From NCBI RefSeq assembly GCF_036375055.1, contig NZ_DASUSQ010000038.1:62001-126000 (forward strand): DNA of 64,000 bases. The letters are read 5' to 3'. A program made the position numbers and the translations under genes. The DNA is from Umezawaea sp036375055 (GTDB lineage: Bacteria; Actinomycetota; Actinomycetes; Mycobacteriales; Pseudonocardiaceae). The notes under the pieces were generated by a model, which worked only from the letters and a program-made list of their open reading frames with translations, was not told the origin of the DNA and did not search any database. Of this stretch, positions 34,128 to 42,809 are shown in pieces (position 1 is the stretch's first letter; each line of letters starts with the position of its first letter).

Positions 34128-34859
34128 TCACGCCGGTCGGCGGGCCAGGACGTGCAGGCGTGCGGCGACGTCCCGCAGGGGGGACCGCGTGGCCGCCGCC
34201 AGCTCCAGCTCCGCGAGCGCCTCCGCGGCGCCGGGACTCGACTCCAGCACGGATCCGGGCACCAGGTCGGACACCACGCCGTAGCCCTGGAGCAGTTCGA
34301 CCTTCAGGCCGGTGGCCATGACCAGCGCTTCCAGGCCGTCGATGTCGAAGCGGCGCAGCAGCGGGTCCTTGGTGCCCGCGAGCTGGCCCGCGGCGTCGTC
34401 GAGCAGGCGGCGGGCGTCGACCAGGCGTCCCGCGATGGCCCGGTGCAGCACGGCCGCGAACCGGTTCGCCACCAGCACGGACACCGCGCCACCCGGTGCG
34501 GCGGCCGCCGCCAGCGCGGACGCGGCCACCGCGGCGTCGTCCACGACCTCCAGCAGCCCGTGACCGAGGACCAGGTCGGCCTCGCCCGCGGGCGCGAGGT
34601 CCCCGAGCGCGTCGGTGTCGCCCTGGACGGCGGTGATGCGATCGGGCACCCCGGCCTCGCGGGCCCGGCGGTGCAGCGTGGCCAGCGCGTTCGGGCTGGG
34701 CTCGATGACCGTGACGGCGCACCCGGCCACGGCGAGGGGCACGGCCCAGACGCCCGTGCCGCCACCGACGTCGAGCACCCTGGGCGGTTCCCCGCCCCGG
34801 CGCTCCCGCGCGGCGATCAGCTCGGCGTCGAGCACCCTGTGTACGGCGTCCGGTCGCAT
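34128..34859 (-). CDS. Class I SAM-dependent methyltransferase
   Basis: The 243-residue protein begins MRPDAVHRVLDAELIAARER, has motif I RVLDVGGGTGVWAVPLAVAG, acidic loop VIEPSPNALATL, VQGDTDALGDL and ADLVLGHGLLEVVDD. Similar proteins in mycobacteria and relatives sit near ParA-like genes and have no assigned substrate. It is divergent from the ParA-like gene with 106 nt between them. ATG 34859 is the first start before homology. The 18 nt after its stop lead directly into the sigma cassette promoter. Confidence 0.87.
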   Translation of the reverse strand: MRPDAVHRVLDAELIAARERRGGEPPRVLDVGGGTGVWAVPLAVAGCAVTVIEPSPNALATLHRRAREAGVPDRITAVQGDTDALGDLAPAGEADLVLGHGLLEVVDDAAVAASALAAAAAPGGAVSVLVANRFAAVLHRAIAGRLVDARRLLDDAAGQLAGTKDPLLRRFDIDGLEALVMATGLKVELLQGYGVVSDLVPGSVLESSPGAAEALAELELAAATRSPLRDVAARLHVLARRPA

Positions 34860-34965
34860 GGTCGTAGAGCGTAGAGCCTGGAACACGGCCTCGACCGTCC
34901 GCTCCGGCGGTCGGGCGGCGACCGACGTTCTTCCCCGATCTGGTAAAGACCGTAGGCTGCACACC

Positions 34966-35808
34966 GTGCATACGGTCGCAGTGCTGAGCCTCAAGGGTGG
35001 CGTGGGCAAGACGACGGTGGCGCTCGGTCTCGCCTCGGCCGCGCTCCGCCGGGGCGTGCGGACGCTGGTGATCGACCTGGATCCGCAGTGCAACGCCACG
35101 TCGACCCTCGAACCCGCCGAGACCGAGGCGACCATCTACGACGTCCTGAGAGAACCCACGCTGGAGGTGCTGGAGCGGGCCATCGCCCCGAGCACGTGGG
35201 GCGAGGGGGTCGACGTGCTGACCGGCTCCGAGGACGCGGAGTCGCTCAACCACCCCGACCCCGGCCAGACCAGGCTGAGCAGGCTGCGCGAAGCCCTCGG
35301 CCTGCTCAAGGACCGCGACGACGACTACCCGTACCAGCTCGTGCTGCTCGACTGCCCGCCGTCGCTCGGCCAGCTCACCCGCTCCGCGCTCGTCGCGGCC
35401 GACCGGGCTCTGCTGATCACCGAGCCGACGATGTTCGCGGTCGCGGGCGTGCAGCGGGCGTTCGAGGCCGTGCAGAACGAGCGGGAGAACAACGCCGACC
35501 TCCAGCCGCTCGGCGTCGTGGTGAACCGGGTCCGGCCGCGCTCGCACGAGCACCAGTTCCGCATCGACGAGCTGCGCGACATCTTCGGTCCGCTGGTGAT
35601 GCCGGTCGCGCTGCCGGACCGGCTGGCCGTCCAGCAGGCGCAGGGCGCGTGCATGCCGATCCACGAGTGGGGCACGCCCGGCGCCCGCGAGGTCGCGCTC
35701 GCGTTCAACCTGCTGCTCGCGCGGGTGCTGCGGGTCAGCCGCAGCAGGCGGCGGGCCGTGCACCGCGACTTCGACGACGAGGAGATCCAGGAAGCGGTCG
35801 ACGCGTGA
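34966..35808 (+). CDS. ParA/Soj-family ATPase, orphan
   Basis: The 280-residue protein begins VHTVAVLSLKGGVGKTT with the deviant Walker A KGGVGKTT at residues 10-17, followed by VIDLDPQCNATSTL and VLLDCPPSLGQLTRSAL, all ParA signatures. No parB or parS sequence is next to it, so it may position another cargo. TAGGCT (34953-34958) lies 7 nt before the GTG at 34966, suggesting a leaderless transcript. Its stop overlaps the LysE gene by 4 nt (GTGA). Confidence 0.9.
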   Translation: MHTVAVLSLKGGVGKTTVALGLASAALRRGVRTLVIDLDPQCNATSTLEPAETEATIYDVLREPTLEVLERAIAPSTWGEGVDVLTGSEDAESLNHPDPGQTRLSRLREALGLLKDRDDDYPYQLVLLDCPPSLGQLTRSALVAADRALLITEPTMFAVAGVQRAFEAVQNERENNADLQPLGVVVNRVRPRSHEHQFRIDELRDIFGPLVMPVALPDRLAVQQAQGACMPIHEWGTPGAREVALAFNLLLARVLRVSRSRRRAVHRDFDDEEIQEAVDA

Positions 35809-36440
35809 GCGGTGCCGCCCTGCTCGCCTTCTGCACCGCCGCGGTCCTGCTGACGATCACGCCCGGCCTGGACACCGCGATGCTGCTGCGCACGGTGCTC
35901 GGCGGGGGCCGTCGAGCGGGTGTCGTGGGCGGGTTCGGCACGACGCTGGGCTGCCTGGTGTGGGGCGCGGCGAGCGTCGCGGGCCTCACCGCGCTGCTGG
36001 TGGCGTCGCGGTTCGCCTACGACGTGGTGCGCTGGGCGGGCGCGCTGTACCTGCTGTGGCTCGGCGGGTCGGCCCTGTGGAGGTCGTGGCGCGGGCGGTC
36101 GGCCCCGGAGGAGGGCGAGCCCGTCCGGATGACGCCGGCCCAGGCGCTGCGGATCGGCTTCACCACGAACGTGCTCAACCCCAAGATCGGCGTGTTCTAC
36201 CTGAGCCTGCTCCCCCAGTTCCTGCCGACCGACACGACCGCGACGGGTTGGGCGGCGCTGCTGGTGGGCATCCACGTGGGCATCGGGCAGCTGTGGCAGC
36301 TCGTCGTGGTCTGGTTGGCGGGACGGGCGGCCGTCGTGCTCACCAGGCCGCGCGTCAAGGAGTGGGCGGAGCGCCTGACGGCGTCCGTCCTGATCGGCTT
36401 CGGCCTGAAGGTGGCGTTCGACACCAGTGCCAGAGGGTGA
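35805..36440 (+). CDS. LysE-family amino-acid exporter
   Basis: The 211-residue protein has six membrane helices and the LysE/RhtB signature near the N-terminus: LLTITPGLDTAMLLRTVLGG then GTTLGCLVWG. FTTNVLNPKIGVFYLSLLPQ is the central conserved block. Substrate cannot be read from the sequence; family members export basic amino acids, homoserine or threonine. GTG 35805 overlaps the ParA stop, and its 3' end overlaps the Nei gene by 14 nt. Confidence 0.9.
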   Translation: MSGAALLAFCTAAVLLTITPGLDTAMLLRTVLGGGRRAGVVGGFGTTLGCLVWGAASVAGLTALLVASRFAYDVVRWAGALYLLWLGGSALWRSWRGRSAPEEGEPVRMTPAQALRIGFTTNVLNPKIGVFYLSLLPQFLPTDTTATGWAALLVGIHVGIGQLWQLVVVWLAGRAAVVLTRPRVKEWAERLTASVLIGFGLKVAFDTSARG

Positions 36441-37212
36441 CACGGTTTTCCTGGCAGGCCACCGCCTCAACGAGGCGCTGGCCGGCAAAGCGCTGCTCCG
36501 TGCCGAGCTGCGCCATCCACGGCTGCCCTCCGGGGCCCTGAGCGGGCGTTCCGTGCTCGGGGTGCACACGGTGGGCAAGCACATACTCATGCGGTTCTCC
36601 GGAGAGCTGAGCCTGCACAGCCACTTCCGGATGGACGGCGCCTGGCACCTCTACCGGCCGGGCCAGAAGTGGCAGCGGCCCGCCCACCAGGTGCGGGCGA
36701 TCATCGAGGTCGAGAACCGGATCGCGATCGGGTTCGCCCTGCACGACATGGAACTGCTGCCCACGGCCGAGGAGAAGTCGCTCGTCGGCCACCTCGGCCC
36801 CGACCTGCTCGGCGAGGACTGGTCGGACGCCGACCTCCACGAGGCCGTCCGGCGGTTCAGCGCCGACCCGACGCGGCAGCTGGGCCCCGCGCTGCTCGAC
36901 CAGCGGGTGATGGCGGGCGTCGGCAACCTCTACAAGACCGAGGTGTGCTTCCTGCTGGGCGCGTCGCCGTGGGCGCCGGTGTCGGCGGTGAACGCGGTCG
37001 AGGCCGTGAAGCTGTCGCGCAAGCTGCTGCTCGCGAACGCGTGGGCGCCGGAGCAGAGCACGACCGGGCAGCGGGGGCGCGGGAACCAGCACTGGGTGTT
37101 CGAGCGCGGTGGCAAGCCGTGCCGCCGGTGCGGCGACCGGATCAGGGTGCAGACCCAGGGCGACGACTACATGGCGCGGATCTCGTACTGGTGCCCGACC
37201 TGCCAACAGTAG
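36427..37212 (+). CDS. Fpg/Nei-family DNA glycosylase (endonuclease VIII)
   Basis: This base-excision repair glycosylase/AP lyase removes oxidised pyrimidines. The mature N-terminus PEGDTVFLAGHRL carries the catalytic Pro and Glu (GTG start, Pro2-Glu3). HSHFRMDGAWHLY, the H2TH element DQRVMAGVGNLYKTEVCF and a C-terminal zinc finger (CRRCGDRI to WCPTC) are intact in 261 residues. It corresponds to the actinobacterial Nei2 type. It overlaps the LysE gene by 14 nt. pyrD follows after 33 nt with its own ribosome site. Confidence 0.93.
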   Translation: MPEGDTVFLAGHRLNEALAGKALLRAELRHPRLPSGALSGRSVLGVHTVGKHILMRFSGELSLHSHFRMDGAWHLYRPGQKWQRPAHQVRAIIEVENRIAIGFALHDMELLPTAEEKSLVGHLGPDLLGEDWSDADLHEAVRRFSADPTRQLGPALLDQRVMAGVGNLYKTEVCFLLGASPWAPVSAVNAVEAVKLSRKLLLANAWAPEQSTTGQRGRGNQHWVFERGGKPCRRCGDRIRVQTQGDDYMARISYWCPTCQQ

Positions 37213-37245
37213 GCTGACCTGGGTCTACTTCCAGGAGGTCGTTCG

Positions 37246-38271
37246 GTGGTCTACAAGCGCGTGATCCGCGGGGCGTTGTTCCGCTTGCACGGCGGGGACG
37301 CGGAGCGGGTCCACGAGACCACCCTCGGCGCCCTGTCGCGGCTGAGCCCGGCGCTGCGGTTCAGCACGGGCACCCGCAACGAGCGCACGGTGTTCGGCGT
37401 GCGGTTCCCGAACCCGGTGGGGCTCGCGGCCGGGATGGACAAGGACGGCCGCGCCCTGCCCGCGTGGGCGGCGATGGGGTTCGGGTTCGTCGAGGTCGGC
37501 ACCGTGACCCGCCACCCGCAGCCCGGCAACCCGCGACCGCGGCTGTTCCGGCTGCGCGAGAGCGAAGCGATCATCAACCGGATGGGCTTCAACAACGCGG
37601 GCGCGCAGGCGCTGGCGGACCGGTTGGAGCGGCTGGGGCCGCTGAGGGTGCCGCTGGGCATCAGCCTCGGCAAGTCGAAGGTGACCCCGGTCGAGGAGGC
37701 CGTGGAGGACTACCGCGCCTCGCTGCGGACCCTGTACCGCCGGGGAGACTACTTCGCCGTCAACATCAGCTCGCCGAACACGCCGGGCCTGCGCAGCCTC
37801 CAGGACCGGACCGCCCTGACCGAACTGCTGGGCGAGCTGACGTCCACCGCGGACGAGCTGGCGCAGGGGGGCGTGCGGAAGCCGATCCTGGTGAAGATCG
37901 CCCCGGACCTGACGGACGACGCCATCGCGGAGCTGCTGGAGGTGTGCGACCAGCACGGGATCAACGGGCTGATCGCCACCAACACCACGCTCGGCCGCGA
38001 CGGGCTCGCCGCGGCCGACCAGGGGCTCGCGGGCGAGGCGGGCGGGCTGAGCGGACGGCCGCTGGCCTCGCGGGCGGTCGAGGTGGTGCGGTTCGTCAGC
38101 AAGGAGACCGGCGGCGGGCTGCCGATCATCGGCGTCGGCGGGATCCTCGGCCCGGACGACGCCCTGCGGATGGTGGACGCCGGGGCCGACCTCGTGCAGG
38201 TGTACACCGGGTTCATCTACGAGGGGCCGGGGCTGGTGCACCGGGTCAACAAGGCCCTCGTCGGCCGGTAG
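37246..38271 (+). CDS. pyrD: Dihydroorotate dehydrogenase, class 2 (quinone)
   Basis: PyrD oxidises dihydroorotate to orotate with FMN and passes electrons to quinone at the membrane. The 341-residue protein has the class 2 N-terminal helices (VYKRVIRGALFRLHGGDAER), PNPVGLAAGMDKDG, the catalytic-loop NISSPNTPGLRSLQ and FMN phosphate-binding IIGVGGILGPDDALRMVDAG. GTG 37246 has AGGAGG 7 nt upstream. It converges on a uracil-type permease 12 nt away. Confidence 0.96.
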   Translation: MVYKRVIRGALFRLHGGDAERVHETTLGALSRLSPALRFSTGTRNERTVFGVRFPNPVGLAAGMDKDGRALPAWAAMGFGFVEVGTVTRHPQPGNPRPRLFRLRESEAIINRMGFNNAGAQALADRLERLGPLRVPLGISLGKSKVTPVEEAVEDYRASLRTLYRRGDYFAVNISSPNTPGLRSLQDRTALTELLGELTSTADELAQGGVRKPILVKIAPDLTDDAIAELLEVCDQHGINGLIATNTTLGRDGLAAADQGLAGEAGGLSGRPLASRAVEVVRFVSKETGGGLPIIGVGGILGPDDALRMVDAGADLVQVYTGFIYEGPGLVHRVNKALVGR

Positions 38272-38283
38272 ACGTCCACCGGG

Positions 38284-39555
38284 CTACGAGGGCCGCCCCT
38301 GCTGGGCCGGGCGCGCGGCCCCCAGCCAGCGCATCACCGGGTGCAGGATCACGATCAGCAGCGAGCCCCAGACCAGGCCGCCGAGCTCCATGCTGCCCAG
38401 CTTCATCGTCAGGTCGCCGACCCCCGCCACCAGCGCGGCCCCACCGACCAGCGCGTTGGCCGGGTTCGTCAGGTCCACCCTGTTGTCCATCCAGATGCGG
38501 AAGCCGATGAGACCGATCAAGCCGTAGAGGACGAGGGTCGCGCCGCCGAGCACACCGGGCGGGACGGTCGCCATGGCCGCGGTGAACTTCGGCGAGAACG
38601 CCAGCAGGACGGCCCCGCACGCGGCCACCGCGCACGCCGCCGTCGAGTACACCTTGGTCACGGCCATCACCCCGATGTTCTCGGAGTACGTGGTGGTGCC
38701 GGACGCGCCGCCCAGACCGCCCAGGAGGGTCGAGAGTCCGTTGGCGATGATCGAGTCGCCGACGCTGCCGTCCAGGTTCCGCCCGGTCAGCGCGGCCACG
38801 GCCTTGACGTGCCCGACGTTCTCGGCGACCAGGACGATCACGACGGGCAGGAAGAGCAGCGTCACCGACGGCCGCACCTCGGGCGTCTGGAAGTCGGGCA
38901 GCCCCACCCAGGCCGCGTCGCGCAGGGCGCGGAGCCGGTCGGCGGGGATCTCGCCGAGCAGACCGCCCAGCACCCAGCCGGCCGCCACGCCGAAGAGGAC
39001 GGACAGGCGGAAGACCAGCCGCTTCCCCAGCACGCCCGCCAGCAGGATGAAGCCCATGGTGACGGCGGCCAGCAGCGGCTGCCTGGAGAACGAGTCCGTG
39101 GCGGAGTGCGACAGGTTGAGTCCGATGAGGATGACCACCGCGCCGGTCACGACGGGCGGCATCACCGAGTCGATCAGCCGAACGCCCAGCGCTTTGACCG
39201 CGATGCCGACGACGACCACCAGCAGGCCCACGACCAGCACACCACCGAGCTGCGCGGCGACACCGTCCTCGCGGGACGCGGCCAGCGGGGCGATGAACGC
39301 GAACGACGCGCCGAGGTAGCTGGGCACCCGGTTGCGCGTGAGCAGGAGGAACAGCAGCGTGCCGAGGCCGGAGAAGAGCAGGGTGGTGCTGACGGGCAAA
39401 CCGGTGACGGCGGGGACCACGGCGGTAGCGCCGATCATCGCCACCAGGTGTTGGGCGCCGAAGCTCATCGTGAGCGGCCAGCTCAACCGCTCCTGTGCGG
39501 CCACGGCTTCATCGTCGGTGACCCGACCATCGCCGTGCACGGTCCACAACGCCAC
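38284..39555 (-). CDS. Nucleobase:cation symporter-2 (uracil/xanthine permease)
   Basis: The 423-residue protein has about 12-14 membrane segments. NAT/NCS2 family signatures are SFGAQHLVAMIGATAVVP at the N-terminus, VAENVGHVKAVAALTGRNLD and GGASGTTTYSENIGVMAVTK in the core. The last block and position beside pyrD favour uracil (UraA-type) over purines; this is inference. The GTG at 39555 starts the frame. It is convergent with pyrD, and no terminator hairpin was seen in the 12-nt gap. Confidence 0.88.
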   Translation of the reverse strand: MALWTVHGDGRVTDDEAVAAQERLSWPLTMSFGAQHLVAMIGATAVVPAVTGLPVSTTLLFSGLGTLLFLLLTRNRVPSYLGASFAFIAPLAASREDGVAAQLGGVLVVGLLVVVVGIAVKALGVRLIDSVMPPVVTGAVVILIGLNLSHSATDSFSRQPLLAAVTMGFILLAGVLGKRLVFRLSVLFGVAAGWVLGGLLGEIPADRLRALRDAAWVGLPDFQTPEVRPSVTLLFLPVVIVLVAENVGHVKAVAALTGRNLDGSVGDSIIANGLSTLLGGLGGASGTTTYSENIGVMAVTKVYSTAACAVAACGAVLLAFSPKFTAAMATVPPGVLGGATLVLYGLIGLIGFRIWMDNRVDLTNPANALVGGAALVAGVGDLTMKLGSMELGGLVWGSLLIVILHPVMRWLGAARPAQQGRPS

Positions 39556-39892
39556 TCAATGCCCTCCCGGCAGCTCGGCCGGACGCCCCTGTCCGACTTC
39601 GGAATCCTGCCACGCCAAGTAGCCAATAAGGCTATATAACGGTCTGATAATCACACGAAGGCACTAAGATTGTTCGGTTGAACCACAGGTTCGGGCCAAC
39701 TTGACTACGCTTGGTGACGTAGTGGCGTGCGAGCAGATGGTCCCGAGCCGATGGGCGGGGGGAGCGCTTGACTCAGCTTACTGTGCGTGGATCTTGAGAT
39801 GAGCGTGGGGGCGGGGGGTGGTGACCAGGAGTGAGCGCCGTCTCGTCGGTGCGCACGTCAAGAACGGGATCACCGCAGGCGATCGGGACTTT

Positions 39893-40010
39893 GTGTCCGA
39901 TGTGACTTGGGGACCCCTCATTTGAGCCTTTGATCGGGACGAGGTGCGGCCCTGAATGCCTGCCCGATCATCAATTTGAAGGCTCAAATCCCCCAGTGAA
40001 ATCGGCCACG
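39893..40010 (+). repeat. Inverted-repeat element R1
   Basis: The left arm reads GTCCGATGTGACTTGGGG then ATTTGAGCCTTTGATCGGG. The right arm is its imperfect reverse complement, ending AATCCCCCAGTGAAATCGGC plus CAC. The two arms can fold into one long hairpin around about 25 nt. R2 (inverted orientation) and R3 share the arm ends GTGGCCGAT and the CTCAAATCCCCC-type block. Confidence 0.75.
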
Positions 40011-40109
40011 CGGTCCGGAACCCCACAGCGAGCGGTCACTCAGCACCACAGACCACAAGCAGCGACAAGGGCCTATTGACCTGGGAAAATGAGGCGGGCG
40101 CCCTGGACC

Positions 40110-40228
40110 GTGGCCGATTTTACCCAGGGGATTCGATCCTTACCCTTGTTGATCGGGCAGGTTGCCACCACCTGCCCCTCAGCCCGATCAAAGGGTCAAG
40201 TCCAGGGGCCCCAGGTCACATCGGCCAC
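40110..40228 (-). repeat. Inverted-repeat element R2
   Basis: Read on the minus strand it begins GTGGCCGATGTGACCTGGGG, continues TTGACCCTTTGATCGGG, and ends GATCGAATCCCCTGGGTAAA then ATCGGCCAC. It aligns with R1 along its whole length in opposite orientation. It ends 34 nt from the stop of the PspM-like gene, where it could act as a terminator or mRNA-stabilising fold. Confidence 0.75.
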
Positions 40229-40262
40229 ACCCGGCTGGAAGCCGCGGCCACCCCGGAACGTG

Positions 40263-41060
40263 TCAACGCGACAAATCGCGCAAAGCGGACGCCAGGCCGG
40301 CCAGGTGGTCGGTCGCGTCCACCAGGGCGTGCCGGTTGTCCACCGCCGTGCTCGCGGCCAAGGCCCGGCCCGCGGTCGCGACCAGCGCGCAGTACCCGTC
40401 CACGCCCTCGTCCAACTGCCCGCGCAGCCGTCGCACGCCCTCGATCAGGGGTGCGCGGTCCAGAGGCGGTGCCGTGTCCCTGGCCCTCTCGACGGCCTGC
40501 AACTGAGCCGACACCGCGCGGATCGCCGCCGCGGCCTCCACGCTGGTCGCCCTGGCCTGGTCCACCGACTCCGACGGCACGGAGGTCAGCGACACCGAGT
40601 CCAGCTGGCGCAGCAGCTCCTGCAACGTCTCCTCGGCGTCCTCCAGCCGCTGCATGGGCTGCCTGGCCGCCGAGGAGTGCGAGGGCAGCGGCACGCGCGG
40701 TGGCGGTGCCGTCAGCGCCAGCTTCTGCTTCGCGGCGGACAGCTGTCGCATCTTGGACCCGGTTCGGAACGCCAGCACGGCGACCACCGCCCCGCCGACG
40801 GCCGCCCCGACGCCCACTCCGACCTCGAACACGCCGAGGAACGTGAACAACCCGATGACGCTCAGCACGGCCAGCAGGCTGAACCAGACGGTCATCGCCC
40901 GCCCGGCCCGCCGGTGACGGCGGTCGAGCTTGGCCACCGGGTTGTTCCAGGCGTCCAGACGTCGGCGAACCTGGTCCGCGACGGGGCCCTGAAGTTGACC
41001 GCCGACCATCTGCGCGATCTCTCCCGCGGTCTTCTTGCGGGGCCCCATCCCGTGGTTCAT
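40263..41060 (-). CDS. PspM-like envelope stress membrane protein
   Basis: The 265-residue protein follows pspA by 12 nt. It begins MNHGMGPRKKTAGEIAQMVG, has two adjacent membrane helices (about 54-96, AMTVWFSLLAVLSVIGLFTF and VGVGAAVGGAVVAVLAF) and a helical cytoplasmic C-terminal half. Size, helices and position match Mycobacterium tuberculosis Rv2743c (PspM), which tethers PspA to the membrane. A start at the second ATG (41048) is possible. Function is inferred from synteny. Confidence 0.75.
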   Translation of the reverse strand: MNHGMGPRKKTAGEIAQMVGGQLQGPVADQVRRRLDAWNNPVAKLDRRHRRAGRAMTVWFSLLAVLSVIGLFTFLGVFEVGVGVGAAVGGAVVAVLAFRTGSKMRQLSAAKQKLALTAPPPRVPLPSHSSAARQPMQRLEDAEETLQELLRQLDSVSLTSVPSESVDQARATSVEAAAAIRAVSAQLQAVERARDTAPPLDRAPLIEGVRRLRGQLDEGVDGYCALVATAGRALAASTAVDNRHALVDATDHLAGLASALRDLSR

Positions 41061-41072
41061 CTACGCCCCCGG

Positions 41073-41933
41073 TCAGCCCTGGCTAGCGGGCGGGTTCTGC
41101 TGCGGCATCTGCTGGGTCTGCTGCGACTGCTGCACGCGCGCGGCGATCTCCTGCTGGATGCTCGCGGCACTGCCTGCCGACGAACCGCTGGTGACCTCGC
41201 CCGCGACCTTGCCGCCGCCCATCGAGGCGCGGATCTGCTCCAGGCGGGACGAGCCCGCCATCTGCGTGGTCGACTGCTGGACCTCCAGCATCCGGCCCTG
41301 CACGGAGTTCTGCGCCAGCTCCGCGGACCCGAGGGCGGTGGTGTACCGCTTCTCGATCTTGTCGCGGACCTCTTCGAGGGAGGGGGTGTTGCCCGGTGCG
41401 GCGAGCTCGGTCATCTGGCGCAGCGACGAGGAGACCTGCTCCTGCATCTTCGCCTGCTCCAGCTGGCTGAGCAGCTTCGTGCGCTCGGCGAGCTTGGACT
41501 GGAGGACCATCGCGTTGCGCTCGACGGCCTGCTTCGCCTGGGCCGCGGCCTGGAGCGACTGGTCGTGCAGCGTCTTCAGGTCCTCGATGCCCTGCTCCGC
41601 GGTGACGAGCTGGGTGGCGAACGAGGTGGCCGCGTTCTCGAACTCCCCGGCCTTCTTCTCGTCGCCCTTCGCCCTGGCCTCGTCGGCGAGCACCAACGCC
41701 TGGCGGGCGGAGGATTGCAGCTTCTCGACCTCGCCGAGCTGGCGGTTGAGCTTCATTTCGAGCTGGCGCTGGTTGCCGATGACCGCGGCCGCCTGCTGGG
41801 ACAGCGCCTGGTGCTGCCGCTGTGCCTCCTCGATGGCCTGCTGGATCTGCACCTTCGGGTCGGCGTGCTCATCGATCTTCGACGAGAACGCCGCCATGAA
41901 GTACTTCCACGCCTTCACGAAAGGGTTGGCCAT
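41073..41933 (-). CDS. pspA: Phage shock protein A (PspA/IM30)
   Basis: PspA is a peripheral membrane ESCRT-III-like protein that protects membrane integrity under stress. The 286-residue protein begins MANPFVKAWKYFMAAFSSKI with an amphipathic helix, then DEHADPKVQIQQAIEEAQRQ, followed by a long coiled coil (about 30-220). The C-terminus is Gln/Ser/Pro-rich (QQSQQTQQMPQQNPPASQ), longer than in E. coli. It is transcribed after clgR, but a hairpin at 42171-42207 and a 289-nt gap suggest its own promoter, as in mycobacteria where ClgR activates it. Confidence 0.94.
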   Translation of the reverse strand: MANPFVKAWKYFMAAFSSKIDEHADPKVQIQQAIEEAQRQHQALSQQAAAVIGNQRQLEMKLNRQLGEVEKLQSSARQALVLADEARAKGDEKKAGEFENAATSFATQLVTAEQGIEDLKTLHDQSLQAAAQAKQAVERNAMVLQSKLAERTKLLSQLEQAKMQEQVSSSLRQMTELAAPGNTPSLEEVRDKIEKRYTTALGSAELAQNSVQGRMLEVQQSTTQMAGSSRLEQIRASMGGGKVAGEVTSGSSAGSAASIQQEIAARVQQSQQTQQMPQQNPPASQG

Positions 41934-42170
41934 CTCCTACGCCTGCCTTCTCCGTACTTCCTGGCTCGCGCTCGTGATTGGCAACGACCCGGTGCCGGTG
42001 TTGGTTCCATCGTGTCAGTTGTGCCGCGCTGCTTCCACCGACCTGGGGAGATATCCGGGATCACCCTGAGACCGCCCCGCGACTTTCGTCGTCGGCGTGG
42101 TCAATCCTGCCCCGTCGCGTGCGGGGATGGTCGGCAACCCCCACCCGGCGTGGCCAACTCGTTGTATGCG

Positions 42171-42207
42171 ACAGCGCCGAGACGGGGTGTCCCCCGCTCG
42201 GCGCTGT
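42171..42207 (-). terminator. Hairpin after clgR
   Basis: ACAGCGCCGAG (42171-42181) pairs with CTCGGCGCTGT (42197-42207), an 11-bp perfect stem. The 15-nt loop itself contains GGGG/CCCC, lengthening the hairpin. It lies 16 nt past the clgR stop and before pspA. Confidence 0.65.
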
Positions 42208-42222
42208 GATCGCGTGTGTGGA

Positions 42223-42654
42223 TCAGGCCGCCACCACGGCACCGCGTGGTGGACTGATCGAGGTGGACAGCCTGTGGCTGAGAACGGGCTGCAGCCGCAG
42301 GTCGGACAGGTCGTTTCCGACCACCGCCGGCACCAGGGTGCCGGGGTCGAGACTCGGTTCCAGCCCCGCCTTGGCGGGTTCGGGACGCTTCGTGAGCGCC
42401 GCCGGGCTGGTGACCGGCTCCAGGGCGCCCATGTCGCTGGCGACCCGGTTCAGTAGTTCGGACAGGGGCAGGTCCAACGCCTCGCAGATCGCCGCCAGCA
42501 GTTCGCTGGACGCCTCCTTGCGGCCACGCTCCACCTCGGACAGGTACCCCAAGCTGACACGGGCGGTCCTGGAGACCTCGCGCAGCGTGCGGCGTTGGGT
42601 GGTGCGGGCATGGCGGAGCCGATCACCGATCGCCTCGCGTAGCAGCACGGTCAT
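42223..42654 (-). CDS. clgR: Transcriptional regulator ClgR
   Basis: ClgR activates clp protease and chaperone genes and, in mycobacteria, the psp operon. The 143-residue protein has an XRE-type helix-turn-helix at about 6-62 (LREAIGDRLRHARTTQRRTL, SRTARVSLGYLSEVERGRKE, LDLPLSELLNRV) and a flexible C-terminus ending AVVAA. Terminal Ala-Ala in ClgR proteins is known to mark them for ClpP-dependent degradation, so feedback proteolysis is likely. ATG 42654 excludes 28 unlikely upstream residues. Confidence 0.93.
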   Translation of the reverse strand: MTVLLREAIGDRLRHARTTQRRTLREVSRTARVSLGYLSEVERGRKEASSELLAAICEALDLPLSELLNRVASDMGALEPVTSPAALTKRPEPAKAGLEPSLDPGTLVPAVVGNDLSDLRLQPVLSHRLSTSISPPRGAVVAA

Positions 42655-42729
42655 CGCGCGCCTCCTTCCGGCCGGCCGTGCCCCCACGTTACCGATACAC
42701 CCGGACAACGGGCAGTTACTTCGGGACAC

Positions 42730-42746
42730 GTCCGCCAAGGGCGAAC
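42730..42746 (-). promoter_or_regulatory. Candidate ClgR operator
   Basis: On the minus strand GTTCGCCCTTGGCGGAC is a near-perfect dyad (one mismatch) with the GTTCGC...GCG core described for ClgR sites, 76-92 nt before the clgR ATG. It could mediate autoregulation. Spacing differs slightly from some published consensus forms, so confidence is moderate. Confidence 0.4.
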
Positions 42747-42809
42747 GAGCGGCGAGGCCGTCGAGTTCCCGGCCCGTTCACCGTTCGGCAACGGAATCCA
42801 CCGGGCACG

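Larger units (their letters stand above)
39556..40262. other. Intergenic region carrying two inverted-repeat elements
   Basis: About 700 nt between the permease start and the PspM-like gene end contain no convincing gene. The part next to the permease (39620-39780) is AT-rich and probably holds its promoter. The remainder holds element copies R1 (39893-40010) and R2 (40110-40228). A frame at 39778-40026 (minus) reads across R1 and is not accepted as a gene. Confidence 0.6.

Noticed and set aside
39778..40026. 82-codon minus-strand frame across R1
   Set aside because: It reads through the inverted repeat and has no homology or ribosome site.
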